Source: Myxococcus xanthus (GTDB lineage: Bacteria > Myxococcota > Myxococcia > Myxococcales > Myxococcaceae). Taken from it: a stretch of 64,000 nucleotides of DNA. Position numbers and translations under genes: made by a program. The notes beneath the pieces are model-generated. The model ran no database searches. It saw only the letters and a list, made by a program, of their open reading frames with translations, and had not been told where the DNA came from. The DNA lies in contig NZ_CP017174.1 in assembly GCF_006402735.1 (NCBI RefSeq), positions 6,304,001-6,368,000 on the forward strand, read 5' to 3'. Positions 1-8,824 of the stretch are shown here, one piece after another (the first letter of the stretch is position 1; each line of letters starts with the position of its first letter).

Positions 1-1718
1 AACTCCAGCCACGACAGGTATGCCAGGTTGCGGTGCACGTAGGTGCGCTGCTCGCAGGCCTCGGGCGTTCGCGCCAGGGACTCGCGCAGGTAGGCGCGCG
101 CGCTGGTGACGTCCAACCGGTAGCGAGCGATGTGCGCCAGCTCCTGGAGGAACTGCTGCTCCAACTCCCATTCCTCCAACTCCCGGGATGCCAGCCAGCC
201 ACTCCATGCCTGCTCGAACGCCTCCGCCGGGCGGTTGAGCGCGAGATAGAGGTCCGACAGCCGCTTCTTCAGCGTGGCGCAGCGGTAGGACAACCCCTTG
301 CCCTGACAGGCGCCCACGGCCGCGCGCAGCCGCGCCTCCGCCTTCCACCATTCGCCCGCGCGCTCCTCGGCGCCCGCCAGCTCTCGCTCGGCCAGCAGCG
401 ACAACCAGGGGTCCTCGGCCGCACGGGCCAGCCGCGTGAAATCCTCCAGGTGGCGCGCGCCTGCCGTCTGATTGATGAGCCCGCCCAGGTACAGGTCGTC
501 CTCGCCCGAACGCCGCAGCGTCTCCAGGAAGCGCTCTGGCGAGGACAGCTCGCCCCGCACGAGCTTCGCGTAGTCCGCCGCCAGGGGTGCACGGCGGCTG
601 AAATCCCGCTCCGCCACACGCTGCACGTAGCCGCGAAGCACCTCGCCGCCCTGGACGCCGTCCAACACGTCCGCCAGCGGCAGCAGGCGCAGGGTCCACT
701 CCCGCGACGGCGCGGCCCTCACTGCGTCGTAGAACGCCAGCCGGACGATGCCAGGAAAGCGCTTCGCCTCCTCCAGCGGGAGCCGCGCCTGCGCGTCCAC
801 CATCAGGTCCCGCACCGCCGCGCGAGCCCCCTTCCAGGCCCGCCCACGCGCCTGCGTCTGATGCCGGAGCGCTCGCGCGCGGATCCGCGCCTCCTCGCTC
901 CAGCCTGGATCCCCGCGCTTCACCACCGCGTCGAATGCCTCCGCGGCCAGCAGCGTCAGCCCCATCTCCCGCAGCACCAGCGCCCGGTTCCACTGCGCCT
1001 GGGCGTGCTCGGGCGCCTGTCGCAATACCCCGTCCAGCAGTGCCAGCGCCTGTTCCGGATGCCCCTGCTCCAACGCGACGATGGCCAGGTCGCTGTCCCG
1101 GTCCGGTGACGGCGACATCCGGTGGAGGAAGTCGGAGGCTTGCCGCAGGTCCTTGCGGACCAGGTACGCGGCGGCAATGCCATGCAGGTCCCCCTGGTCC
1201 TCCAGATCCGCCAGCGCCCGGAGCGGCAATGCCGCGCCAGTCCCGCCCGGAGGGCCACTGACAGCCGCGCGCAGGGGCACATAGGGCCGGTGTCCGTCCG
1301 CGCGTGCATAGGCAACCCTCGCCTCGATGAGACGCGACGACGTCTGCGCGAGCCAGACCTCCTGCTGGGAGCCCCGCACATCGGCGCTCTTGACGACGAG
1401 CACCAGGACGATGGCCGCCGCCACGGCGCCCACCGCGAACGGGGCCCAGCGCCAGTGAGGGCGCCCCGGCACTTCGGCCGTGTCACGTGTCTTGGGCGCG
1501 TCGGACGCCATCCTGGTTTCGGGCGCGCCCTCCTGCTCGTGCGCCAACGCCTGCGGGTCCCCCATCACATGGAAGCCCAGCAGCTCCAGTTGCATGGCTT
1601 CGTGCAGGCCGGACGCGCAGGGGTCACAGCGAGCGAGGTGATGCCGGAAGTTCTCCTCGTCCACGGGCGGCAGCTCGCCATCCAGGAAGAGGGACAGCCT
1701 GTTACAGAGCGTCCCCAT
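1..1718 (-). CDS. Membrane zinc-finger (anti-sigma-like) protein with long TPR-like region, partial
   Basis: The frame is open from an ATG at 1718 to the left edge, so the C-terminus (beyond about 572 residues) is missing. The N-terminus carries a ZAS/zf-HC2-type cluster with Cys5, His27, Cys31 and Cys34 (HxxxCxxC). One transmembrane helix follows at about residues 91-109. The rest is an Ala/Leu/Glu-rich helical region that looks like degenerate TPRs. The start overlaps the stop of the upstream sigma factor gene by one base (TGATG), so the two are probably translationally coupled. By analogy with sigma/anti-sigma pairs, the cytosolic zinc finger would hold the sigma factor and the large outer part would sense a signal. 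Myxobacterial proteins of this layout sometimes end in a CHAT peptidase domain; that part would lie outside the window, so this is a guess. Confidence 0.75.
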   Translation of the reverse strand, partial: MGTLCNRLSLFLDGELPPVDEENFRHHLARCDPCASGLHEAMQLELLGFHVMGDPQALAHEQEGAPETRMASDAPKTRDTAEVPGRPHWRWAPFAVGAVAAAIVLVLVVKSADVRGSQQEVWLAQTSSRLIEARVAYARADGHRPYVPLRAAVSGPPGGTGAALPLRALADLEDQGDLHGIAAAYLVRKDLRQASDFLHRMSPSPDRDSDLAIVALEQGHPEQALALLDGVLRQAPEHAQAQWNRALVLREMGLTLLAAEAFDAVVKRGDPGWSEEARIRARALRHQTQARGRAWKGARAAVRDLMVDAQARLPLEEAKRFPGIVRLAFYDAVRAAPSREWTLRLLPLADVLDGVQGGEVLRGYVQRVAERDFSRRAPLAADYAKLVRGELSSPERFLETLRRSGEDDLYLGGLINQTAGARHLEDFTRLARAAEDPWLSLLAERELAGAEERAGEWWKAEARLRAAVGACQGKGLSYRCATLKKRLSDLYLALNRPAEAFEQAWSGWLASRELEEWELEQQFLQELAHIARYRLDVTSARAYLRESLARTPEACEQRTYVHRNLAYLSWLE

Positions 1719-2320
1719 CACGCGCTGCCTCCTCCGTCGCTCCCGGTGAGCGGCAACAGCAGCGCCTTCAACTCCTTACGGGCCTGATAGAGCCAGCTCC
1801 CCACGGTGCCTTCGGGGACGCCCATGCGCAGGGCGATGGCGCGGTAGCGCAGCCCCGAGGCATGCAGCGAATACGCCTCACGCACCCTGGGATTCGGCAG
1901 TTGGGCAATGGCCGCCTGGAAGTCCTTCTCCGAGATGTGCTCCCAGACCTCCATGGCCTCCGGTTCGGGGGCCGCCACCCCCTCGCGCACCAGCCGCAAC
2001 TCTGGACGGTCCTGCTCCAGCAACTCCGAGCGCCGCTTGCGGCACTGGTCGAGGAAATGATTGGTCATCGCCCGACACAGCCACGCCCTGTAGACGGGCT
2101 CCGGCTGCGCGGCGAGTGCCCCGTGATGCAACAGTCCGCGCGTGAGCGCCTCCTGCACCAGGTCTTCCGGATCGAGGCCCCCCTGACCGCACAACCGTCT
2201 CGCCAGGGCCAACAGCATGGGCCTGACACGATGCGCGAACGCCTCGAACCCGTCGGGATGCACATCCGTACTGTAGGCCACAGGAATGCGAATGACTGTG
2301 GCAATGCGTTGGCCGCTCAT
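1718..2320 (-). CDS. ECF-type RNA polymerase sigma factor
   Basis: A 200-residue protein with the two-domain ECF layout. Sigma region 2 lies at about residues 28-95, with the DPEDLVQEAL segment and a Trp-containing region 2.3/2.4. Sigma region 4 lies at about residues 135-190 and ends in a helix-turn-helix around RYRAIALRMGVPEGTVGSWL. The start at 2320 is supported by a GGAAGGAG ribosome binding site about 8 bases upstream. The stop codon shares a base with the start of the zinc-finger/TPR gene, which is probably its anti-sigma partner. The regulon is unknown. The family call is firm; the ECF subgroup was not determined. Confidence 0.88.
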   Translation of the reverse strand: MSGQRIATVIRIPVAYSTDVHPDGFEAFAHRVRPMLLALARRLCGQGGLDPEDLVQEALTRGLLHHGALAAQPEPVYRAWLCRAMTNHFLDQCRKRRSELLEQDRPELRLVREGVAAPEPEAMEVWEHISEKDFQAAIAQLPNPRVREAYSLHASGLRYRAIALRMGVPEGTVGSWLYQARKELKALLLPLTGSDGGGSA

Positions 2321-2460
2321 CGACCCGGACTCCTTCCACGCCTATCGAAACGAAGTCCGGGGCAATCCTTGGAAGGCCGTCGTGAAGCAGACTTAATCGT
2401 ATCAAGTTGCGCTCGCTCACCGACATCCCTGCCGCCCTGCGGACCAGGGACAGGCCGGCG

Positions 2461-4068
2461 TCAGGCCAGCGCGGCGGAAATCGAGGCAGGCTGCGCCACG
2501 GGTAATTCCAACGTCAACGCCGCGCCCCCCAGGGCTTCCGAGCGTCCCGCACTCAAACGTCCGCCATGCCGTTCGGCGATGCCTCGCGCGATGGCCAGCC
2601 CCAATCCCGTCCCCGGCCGAGGTCCCTCGCGCTTGCGGCCCGTCACGAAGGGCTGGAAGAGCCGGGGCAACAGCTCCGGTGGAATGCCAGGCCCGCTGTC
2701 CTCCACCCGGACGAGCAACCGGCCGTTCGCCTGCTCAATGGATGTCCTCAACCGCGGTGCGGGCACGTCTCTCAGGGCGAGCAGTGCATTCTCCAACAGG
2801 ATGACCATCACCTGTGAGAGCTGGGACTGATCGGCCTCCACCGTGAGCGACGCGTCCTCCTCTGACTCGAAGGAGACGTCGGGCGCGAGCGAGCCCAGTC
2901 CCTGCCGCGCGGTGGAGTACGCCAGCGCGACGGTGGCTGAGACATCCACGCGGCGCAGGTCCAGCGGGCGCGGGCGACCGTAGCGCAGCAGCTCGTCCAC
3001 GAAGTGACTGGCGCGGTCAATCTGCTCCCGCATGGCCGCCACCGTGTCCGGGTCCCCGCCCCTTCGCTCCAGCAGCTTGAGGTGCGCGGCGAGCACGCCC
3101 AACGGATTGCGGACCTCGTGGGCCACCGCGGACGTGAATTGCCCCAGCTCCGCCAGCCGCGCGGCTTGGTCCGCGCGCGCCTCCTCGCGAGCGAGCGCCA
3201 CGGCCAGCTCGTCACTGGTGGCGCGGCCCTTGAGGAGCCGGCGCCCCAGCCAGGCCTGAAGCGCCTGACGCACGGGCTCGAACGCGAGCGCGGCCAGGGC
3301 CAGGAGAAAGAAGGCACCTACGCGGTACTCGGTGAGGAACGGCTGGCCGCTGCCCGACAGCAGCGTCAATACGCCAAAGAGGAAGCCCGCGGACAACACC
3401 GCCGCCACCGCGGAGTAGACGAGGCTGCGTTCAAGCAGCCGTCGGTCCGCGGCTGGCTGATGGGCATTGATGACGTGCACCAGCACCAGCAGCGCCGCCA
3501 GCACCAGGTACATTCCGAACGGCAACGCGTACCCGCCTGACAGCAACAGGGCGTTGCCGATACTGCCCAGGTACGCGAGCAGCCCGGCGATGCCCAGGCT
3601 GAGGAGAATGGGCCGTCGCTCGGGAGCTTCGCCGCGGTACGCGCGCGACAGATGAACCAGCGGCACGCTCGCCGCCGCCACGGCGAGCACCATGGTGGGC
3701 CAGAACAGGGGACCTCGCCCCATCGCCAGCGGCCCGTGCAGGACGTTGGGGAGGAACGCGCCAATGCCCGTCACCACCACCGCCACGCCGTACGCGAGCA
3801 CCACCAACCGGTAGGAGCGCTGCCGGGTCACGTCATAGGCGGAGTGCAGGTATGCCGCCGCGACGAAGGCCCCACCCGCAACGAAGCGCTCCCCCACCCA
3901 CGCCATGGACGGGATGCAGAGGAGCAGCAGCGCGCCCGTCCACCCCGCGGTCGCCAGACAGTAGAGCGCCAGGCCTCGTGCGTTGTGCCCCCGGAGCGCG
4001 GCCGTGAAGAACAGCAGCAGCGACACGGAGAGGACAGGCACGAGGCTGTAGGCGAACAAGGGCCCCAT
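2461..4068 (-). CDS. Sensor histidine kinase with multi-span membrane N-terminus
   Basis: A 535-residue protein. The first 265 residues or so form about seven or eight hydrophobic helices with no recognisable periplasmic domain. The kinase core follows: an H-box around AVAHEVRNPLG (phospho-acceptor His317), an N-box (LLENALLAL), a G1 box (DSGPGIP), an F-box (FQPFVTG) and a G2 box (GTGLGLA). It should autophosphorylate in response to a membrane or lipid-phase signal. No response regulator gene is adjacent, so this is an orphan kinase, common in myxobacteria. It ends 140 bases upstream of the sigma factor start on the same strand; co-transcription is possible but not shown. Confidence 0.88.
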   Translation of the reverse strand: MGPLFAYSLVPVLSVSLLLFFTAALRGHNARGLALYCLATAGWTGALLLLCIPSMAWVGERFVAGGAFVAAAYLHSAYDVTRQRSYRLVVLAYGVAVVVTGIGAFLPNVLHGPLAMGRGPLFWPTMVLAVAAASVPLVHLSRAYRGEAPERRPILLSLGIAGLLAYLGSIGNALLLSGGYALPFGMYLVLAALLVLVHVINAHQPAADRRLLERSLVYSAVAAVLSAGFLFGVLTLLSGSGQPFLTEYRVGAFFLLALAALAFEPVRQALQAWLGRRLLKGRATSDELAVALAREEARADQAARLAELGQFTSAVAHEVRNPLGVLAAHLKLLERRGGDPDTVAAMREQIDRASHFVDELLRYGRPRPLDLRRVDVSATVALAYSTARQGLGSLAPDVSFESEEDASLTVEADQSQLSQVMVILLENALLALRDVPAPRLRTSIEQANGRLLVRVEDSGPGIPPELLPRLFQPFVTGRKREGPRPGTGLGLAIARGIAERHGGRLSAGRSEALGGAALTLELPVAQPASISAALA

Positions 4069-4085
4069 GCCCGTACTGTGACAGA

Positions 4086-4958
4086 TCAGCGAGCGCCGTG
4101 AGGCGGACTCGCCGCCAAGGTATGGGCGGTGATGGCCCGGGTCATCGTCTCCCAGTCATCCGGGTGCAGGTCATGCCCCGCGTCCTGCAGTGTCACCAGG
4201 CGCGCGCCCTTGACGGCACGGCTCAAGGCCACGCCATGCGCATGGTCGATGACCGGGTCCACAGAGCCGTGGATGACCAGCAGCGGCGCTTCAATCTCAC
4301 GAGTCCGGCCGTACCACTCCAGGCCACCGGACAGCCCCGCGTGGTTCAATGCACATTGAGGCGCGAGCGCGCGCCGGTAGTCCTGGACTGCTCGCGCCCG
4401 CACCCGGGCCTCGTCGAACGACCTCCGCGCACGGCCCACGCACAACCGTGAGAGTTCGACCTGGAAGCCGATGGCCTCCGCCTCGTCGGCCCAGTTCAGC
4501 GTGGCGGCCCGCTGGAAGTGCGCGAGCACCGCCGGGTCCATGCCCGGGTCCTCGAAGTCCGGCTCCGAGAAAATCTGGGCGCTGATGAGCGTCAGCGAGC
4601 GGACTCGCTCCGGGTACGTCAACGCCGCCATCTGGCAGAGCAGGCCCCCCAATGACATTCCCACGAGGTGCGCGCGCTCGATGCCATATCCATCCAGCAC
4701 GGAGATGGCATCGGAGGCGAGGTCGTCCAGCGTGTAGGGCGTGGCGCCTGGCACACCGTGCGAGGAGCGCCCCGTGTCGCGGTGGTCGTAGCGGATGACG
4801 AAGTGACCCGTCCGCGCGAGCTGCTCCATGAGCCCGTCGGGCCACCCCAGCATCGAGCTGGCCGCCCCCATCAACATCAGCACGGGGGCGTCGCCCTCGC
4901 GTCCGAAGTGCTCGGTGCAGAGCCGAATGTCGCCCGATTCGATGATGCGCTCGGACAT
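4086..4958 (-). CDS. Alpha/beta-fold hydrolase under probable TetR control
   Basis: A 290-residue soluble alpha/beta hydrolase. The nucleophile elbow is GMSLGG with Ser102; the acid is probably the Asp in HGSVDPV and the base the His in DAGHDLHP. The oxyanion region MLMGAASS and the RYDHRDTG motif resemble the aclacinomycin methylesterase/RdmC-like group, but the substrate cannot be read from sequence. There is an AAAGGGG ribosome binding site before the ATG. The promoter 45-70 bases upstream has a perfect palindrome filling its spacer (see that entry), so the gene is probably repressed by the TetR protein encoded just upstream. Confidence 0.85.
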   Translation of the reverse strand: MSERIIESGDIRLCTEHFGREGDAPVLMLMGAASSMLGWPDGLMEQLARTGHFVIRYDHRDTGRSSHGVPGATPYTLDDLASDAISVLDGYGIERAHLVGMSLGGLLCQMAALTYPERVRSLTLISAQIFSEPDFEDPGMDPAVLAHFQRAATLNWADEAEAIGFQVELSRLCVGRARRSFDEARVRARAVQDYRRALAPQCALNHAGLSGGLEWYGRTREIEAPLLVIHGSVDPVIDHAHGVALSRAVKGARLVTLQDAGHDLHPDDWETMTRAITAHTLAASPPHGAR

Positions 4959-5002
4959 CCAGGAACCCCTTTCGACGGCCAGGAACTGGCGTGGATGACG
5001 AG

Positions 5003-5031
5003 TTAATAACCGACGCGTCGGTTATATTCAA
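5003..5031 (-). promoter_or_regulatory. Sigma-70-type promoter with TetR operator palindrome in its spacer
   Basis: On the minus strand there is TTGAAT (5031-5026), exactly 17 bases, then TATTAA (5008-5003). The spacer lies within a perfect 20-base palindrome at 5006-5025, ATAACCGACGCGTCGGTTAT. Palindromes of the ACCGAC-GTCGGT kind are typical of TetR operators, and a TetR gene ends 39 bases away. A repressor bound here would cover both promoter elements of the hydrolase gene that starts at 4958. The palindrome is seen directly; the pairing with this TetR is inference. Confidence 0.75.
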
Positions 5032-5069
5032 CCCGCACCTTTCGGGTGCCCCTCCAGGCGACACAACCT

Positions 5070-5636
5070 TCAGTCGAAGGACTCTCGTGGAAACACGCAC
5101 CCGAGCAACGTGCGCAAGCGAGCGAGGACGTACTCCGTCAACGGCGGCGTCCGCTCCACCAACCACTGCATCGTCGCACCCGCGATGACGTCTTGAAGCA
5201 GGGCGGACACCGCGCCACGGTCGACGCTGGGAGGAAGCCGGACGGCGATGGCGTCGCGCACGAGCAGATTCCGCTCATGCGCCATCCGCCTCAACGTGGG
5301 GTCTCTCACGTCCTCCCAGGCCAGGAGCAGGTGTGCGTCGAGCGCCTCACCCTCCCCCATCACCGAGACCAGCGTCTTCAGGAAACGCCAGAGGCCCTGT
5401 GCTCCGACTTCCACGGGCAGACCGGCGAAGTACTCGCGCTTCTGCTCGGCGGTCCGCTCCATGAGCCGGAAGTAGAGGTGCTCCTTGTTCTTGAAGCGCT
5501 GGATGAGCGCCGCGCGGGACATGCCCACCGCGACGGCCACGTCATTCAGCGTGAATGCGCCCGGCCCGCTCCGAAGCAACACGGACATGGCGGCGTCGAG
5601 GATGGCTTCGTCGCTGTGCAGCTTGGGCCGGGGCAC
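5070..5636 (-). CDS. TetR/AcrR family transcriptional regulator
   Basis: A 188-residue protein starting at GTG 5636. The N-terminal helix-turn-helix, about residues 8-54, has the classic form: an ILDAAM helix, then TLNDVAVAVGMSRAALIQRF and KEHLYF. The C-terminal ligand domain is not assignable to a known inducer. An upstream in-frame extension exists but lacks coding character and crosses the neighbouring hydrolase gene. The gene lies between two hydrolase genes on the same strand. The palindrome just downstream, in the promoter of the next gene, is its likely operator. No clear ribosome binding site is visible before the GTG, so the start is moderately certain. Confidence 0.83.
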   Translation of the reverse strand: MPRPKLHSDEAILDAAMSVLLRSGPGAFTLNDVAVAVGMSRAALIQRFKNKEHLYFRLMERTAEQKREYFAGLPVEVGAQGLWRFLKTLVSVMGEGEALDAHLLLAWEDVRDPTLRRMAHERNLLVRDAIAVRLPPSVDRGAVSALLQDVIAGATMQWLVERTPPLTEYVLARLRTLLGCVFPRESFD

Positions 5637-5671
5637 GGGCCGTAGATAACACGCGCGGCGAACGCGCGCGC

Positions 5672-6430
5672 TCAGCGCACCGTGGCGAGAAAGCCGTCCA
5701 GCAGCCGATTCACCTCGTCCGGAGCGTCGAGTTGCACCCAGTGCCCCGTGCCCTCCACCTTCGCGTGCGGCAGCTCTGGCACCAGGTGGTGATACGAGCC
5801 CGGTTCCTCGTTGAAGGCCGTCACGACCGACAGACGCGGCCCCGAGTAGCGCCGCAGCGGCGTCACGGGGTCGAAGTCCAACAGGGCTCCCAGTCCGCCC
5901 CGGACACCCTCTTGGGACGTGGCGCGCATCTCGGAGAGCACCCGCTCGCGGACCTCCGGCCGGGACGGCGCCAACATGGGGCCCCAGGCCTCCTCCACCA
6001 CCGCGCTCCAGGCCTCGGTCGCCAGCACCGACATCAAGCCCTGGGCCTGCTCCGCGGGCATCGAGCGTCCATCCGAGGCCGGGGCGAGGAGGAACAGCCC
6101 CGCGACGCGGTCCGGATGCGCCCCCGCGTAGGCCACGCAGACGGCCCCGCCCAGGCTGTGCCCCACCAGCACGAAGCGCTGAAGCCCCAGCCCCTCCACC
6201 ACCGTCCCCACGTCCCGGACGAAGTCCTCCACGGTGAAGCCGCCGTCCCGTGGCAGCTCGGACTTCCCGTGGCCTCGCAGGTCCAGTGCCACGGCACGCC
6301 GGTGCTCGCGCAGGTACGACAGTTGCGCGGCCCAGTGCGTGGTGTTGCCGGCACTCGAATGGACGAACACCACCGGCAGTCCACCCACGCCCCCATCGTC
6401 GACATTCAGCATTCCCTTGGAACCCATCAT
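5672..6430 (-). CDS. Alpha/beta-fold hydrolase
   Basis: A 252-residue alpha/beta hydrolase. The nucleophile elbow is GHSLGG with Ser92, the oxyanion segment is FVHSSAGNTTHW, and the probable catalytic His lies in EGTGHWVQLD. The pattern ALDLRGHGKS is typical of the esterase/haloperoxidase-like branch. The substrate is unknown. It is divergent from the WYL regulator starting at 6518, with only 87 bases between them, so that regulator is a likely controller. The TetR gene begins 36 bases downstream on the same strand, so the two may be co-transcribed. Confidence 0.85.
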   Translation of the reverse strand: MMGSKGMLNVDDGGVGGLPVVFVHSSAGNTTHWAAQLSYLREHRRAVALDLRGHGKSELPRDGGFTVEDFVRDVGTVVEGLGLQRFVLVGHSLGGAVCVAYAGAHPDRVAGLFLLAPASDGRSMPAEQAQGLMSVLATEAWSAVVEEAWGPMLAPSRPEVRERVLSEMRATSQEGVRGGLGALLDFDPVTPLRRYSGPRLSVVTAFNEEPGSYHHLVPELPHAKVEGTGHWVQLDAPDEVNRLLDGFLATVR

Positions 6431-6517
6431 GACGGCCTCCTCTGGCCTCGAAGCGCGCGGTCATGCGCGACCTGATGCTTGTGGAGTACGGCCCATCCCT
6501 GACAGAAACTGTCAGCA

Positions 6518-7249
6518 ATGGCTCGAGTCGACCGGGTGATGCGGCTGCTGGACTTCCTGCGGGGCAGGGACGGGACGACGGTGGCGGAGATCGCCGAGGC
6601 GCTCGACGTGAGCGCACGAACCGTCCACCGGGACCTGGCCACGCTGCGGGAACAGGGCCTTCCCCTGAGCAGTGACACAGGCCCTGGGGGCGGCGTCCGG
6701 CTGGAGCGGGACCGGGGCGTGGCGGCCGTCCACCTGTCGCAGGAGGAGGTGGTGGCGCTCTGGCTGGCCGCGAACCTGTCCGCGACGGGCAGCACGTTGC
6801 CCTGGGGCAGCGCGGCGCGCTCGGGGCTCCAGAAGCTCTTCGCCAGCGTCCCCAAGGAGCGGGGTCGGGGCATGCGTGAGCTCTGCCGCCGCGTGGTGGT
6901 GGGACGGCCGGCGAGCGCCCGCGTGCTGGCGGACGTCGGAACCCCGCCGGAGGAACTGCTCGCCGTCTTCGAGCGGGCCTTTCGCGAGCAGGTCTGCCTG
7001 TCCTTCGAATACCGCGACCGGCACGGCAAGGCGACCCGCCGCATCGTGGAGCCGCACGGGCTGCTGGTCGAATCGCCCGTCTGGTACGTGCTGGCCCGGG
7101 ACGTGGAGAAGGCCGCCGCGCGCATGTTCCGCATGGACCGCATCCGCCGGGCTCGCCTCGTCCCCGACCGCCCCTTCACGCCCGACATGGAGGGACTGCG
7201 AGCCCAGGCCGAGGCCCAGCGCGCGGACGGTGCGCGCGCCTCTAGCTGA
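6518..7249 (+). CDS. HTH/WYL-domain transcriptional regulator (YafY-like)
   Basis: A 243-residue protein. An HTH_11/DeoR-like helix-turn-helix occupies about residues 5-55 (TVAEIAEALDVSARTVHRDL). A WYL domain follows at about residues 135-215, with the signature present as VWYVLARD and the conserved LSFEYRDRHG strand. WYL domains bind nucleic acid or nucleotide-like ligands and often control neighbouring divergent genes. Here the divergent neighbour is the hydrolase at 5672-6430. The ligand is unknown. Confidence 0.85.
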   Translation: MARVDRVMRLLDFLRGRDGTTVAEIAEALDVSARTVHRDLATLREQGLPLSSDTGPGGGVRLERDRGVAAVHLSQEEVVALWLAANLSATGSTLPWGSAARSGLQKLFASVPKERGRGMRELCRRVVVGRPASARVLADVGTPPEELLAVFERAFREQVCLSFEYRDRHGKATRRIVEPHGLLVESPVWYVLARDVEKAAARMFRMDRIRRARLVPDRPFTPDMEGLRAQAEAQRADGARASS

Positions 7250-7307
7250 GGTAGGCTGCGCGCCCGCCGGAGCCGGAGTGCGCGCCGGAGTCACCAGGAG
7301 TCACACG

Positions 7308-8174
7308 GTGCGGTACTTCGCCATGGTCGCGGCCGGGGCCACCCTCTGGGGGTGCTGGGCGCTCTTCTTCCGTCCAGCGGGGCTCGCCGGGCCGCAGAAC
7401 GCATTCCTCGTGCTCCTGGCCATGTCGCTCCCGGCGCCCTTCCTGTTCCGGCGCGAAGCCCTGCGCGACCGCCGAGCCACCCTGGCGATGCTCGTCGTGG
7501 CGCTGGCGGACGCGGCGAACACGGCCCTCTTCTTCGCCGCCATGGAGCGAGGGCCGGTGTCCATCGCCGTGCTGACGCACTACCTGGCGCCCTTGCTGCT
7601 GGCGCTGCTGGCCCCCTGGGTGCTGGGCGAGGAGCGCTCCACCCGGGCCCTGATAGGCGGCCCCGTGACGCTGGTGGGCCTGGCCCTGCTCATCGGCCGG
7701 CCCGACGGTGACTTCTCGGGGCTGACGGCGCTGCTGGGCGCGGGCAGTGCCTGCTTCTACGCCATCATCGTCCTGGCCGCGAAGCAGGCGGCGCGGGCCT
7801 ATTCACCCATGGCCGTGACATCACTGCATGCCCCCATCTCCGCGGGCGTGCTGCTGCTCTGTTTCGGAGACCGGGTACTGCCACCCACGGTGGATGGAGG
7901 CACGCTCCTCGTGCTCGTGGGCGGCATCGTTTGCGGCCTCATTGGAAACATCCTCTTCCATACCGGTCTGCGGCACGTTCCCACCGCGGCCACGGCGGCG
8001 CTCACGTACCTGGAGCCGCTTACCGCTTCGCTGGTGGGCTGGGCCTTCTTCTCGGAGACGCTGACGCCCGTCGCCCTGGGCGGAGGCCTGTTGGTGCTGG
8101 TGACGGGCGCATGGGTGGCGACCGAGCGACGCGCCACCCTCCAGGCCGTGCCGCTGCGCGCCGCGCCACGCTGA
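7308..8174 (+). CDS. EamA/DMT-family membrane transporter
   Basis: A 288-residue integral membrane protein with about ten hydrophobic helices in two repeats of five, the layout of EamA (drug/metabolite transporter) exporters. The second repeat ends with the typical AALTYLEPLTASLVGW segment. The GTG start at 7308 follows a CCAGGAG ribosome binding site by 7 bases, which argues against in-frame starts further upstream that lie in the WYL gene. It begins 58 bases after the WYL gene and may be co-transcribed. Substrate unknown; members export amino acids, sugars or drugs. Confidence 0.85.
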   Translation: MRYFAMVAAGATLWGCWALFFRPAGLAGPQNAFLVLLAMSLPAPFLFRREALRDRRATLAMLVVALADAANTALFFAAMERGPVSIAVLTHYLAPLLLALLAPWVLGEERSTRALIGGPVTLVGLALLIGRPDGDFSGLTALLGAGSACFYAIIVLAAKQAARAYSPMAVTSLHAPISAGVLLLCFGDRVLPPTVDGGTLLVLVGGIVCGLIGNILFHTGLRHVPTAATAALTYLEPLTASLVGWAFFSETLTPVALGGGLLVLVTGAWVATERRATLQAVPLRAAPR

Positions 8175-8269
8175 ACGCGTGCGCCAAATCACCGCTTGCA
8201 TGCTTGGGGAGTCCTTTGGTCCTCTTGGGCCCCCGCACACACTCTTCCCTCCGTTCCTGGCGACGCCGT

Positions 8270-8824
8270 ATGCCTATGGAAACCGCAGCCGACAGCCGTG
8301 AGTATCGCGTCGTCTTCTTCTGCCCCGCGTCGAGCGCCCGGCTCGAGCGGCTGGAAGTGCCCGTGCGACGGCTGCTCTCGCGTATCCACGCGCCGCCCGC
8401 GGAGCTGGCGCCGCTCCAGGAAGCGGGCGCGCTCACCGAGGCTGGCTGGCAGGTGTTCCTGGTCCGCTCGCTGACGGAGCGCTCCGCGGCGCAGGCCATG
8501 GCGGCCTATGTCAGCGAGGCCACGTGCGCGCTGGCCGCGGAGCTGGACGCGGAGGTGCTGGGGCTCTACGTGGACGTGTCCGGTGACTCGGCGCGCATCT
8601 GCCGCTGCGGTCCCGAGGACGGTCCGGAGACATTCGCGGGCCGCCGTCAGGCCGCGCTCAACCGCACCGCCGAATGGTTGGAAGTGACGCCCGTCAGCCT
8701 CTCCGCCCTCTTCCACCTCGACCTGCCCGACGCGGAGTACGAGCCGGACGCGGATGACCGCTTCGTCGAGGAGAAGCTCCGCGAGGCCCGGACCCTCATG
8801 GAGCGATACCGCCAGGGCAAATGA
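8270..8824 (+). CDS. Conserved-looking hypothetical protein
   Basis: A 184-residue soluble protein that I do not recognise. It starts at ATG 8270, with a second in-frame ATG two codons later. It has a predicted alpha/beta character, two Cys near residues 83 and 107, an acidic C-terminal third and no signal peptide. Codon bias matches its neighbours, so it is very likely a real gene. Its last four bases overlap the start of the DTW-domain gene (ATGA), which implies coupled translation and perhaps a shared role in RNA modification, but nothing in the sequence shows that directly. Confidence 0.65.
   Translation: MPMETAADSREYRVVFFCPASSARLERLEVPVRRLLSRIHAPPAELAPLQEAGALTEAGWQVFLVRSLTERSAAQAMAAYVSEATCALAAELDAEVLGLYVDVSGDSARICRCGPEDGPETFAGRRQAALNRTAEWLEVTPVSLSALFHLDLPDAEYEPDADDRFVEEKLREARTLMERYRQGK

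Noticed and set aside
33-1109. Long open frame on the plus strand opposite the zinc-finger/TPR gene
   Set aside because: Composition is an antisense echo of a GC-rich gene (Arg/Pro/Leu/Gln rich, no domain); the minus-strand frame has a zinc finger, a membrane helix and a coupled start.
5070-6617. A 515-codon open frame on the minus strand covering TetR and the second hydrolase
   Set aside because: Only the last 188 codons (from 5636) make a protein family; the rest is an off-frame reading of the hydrolase gene.
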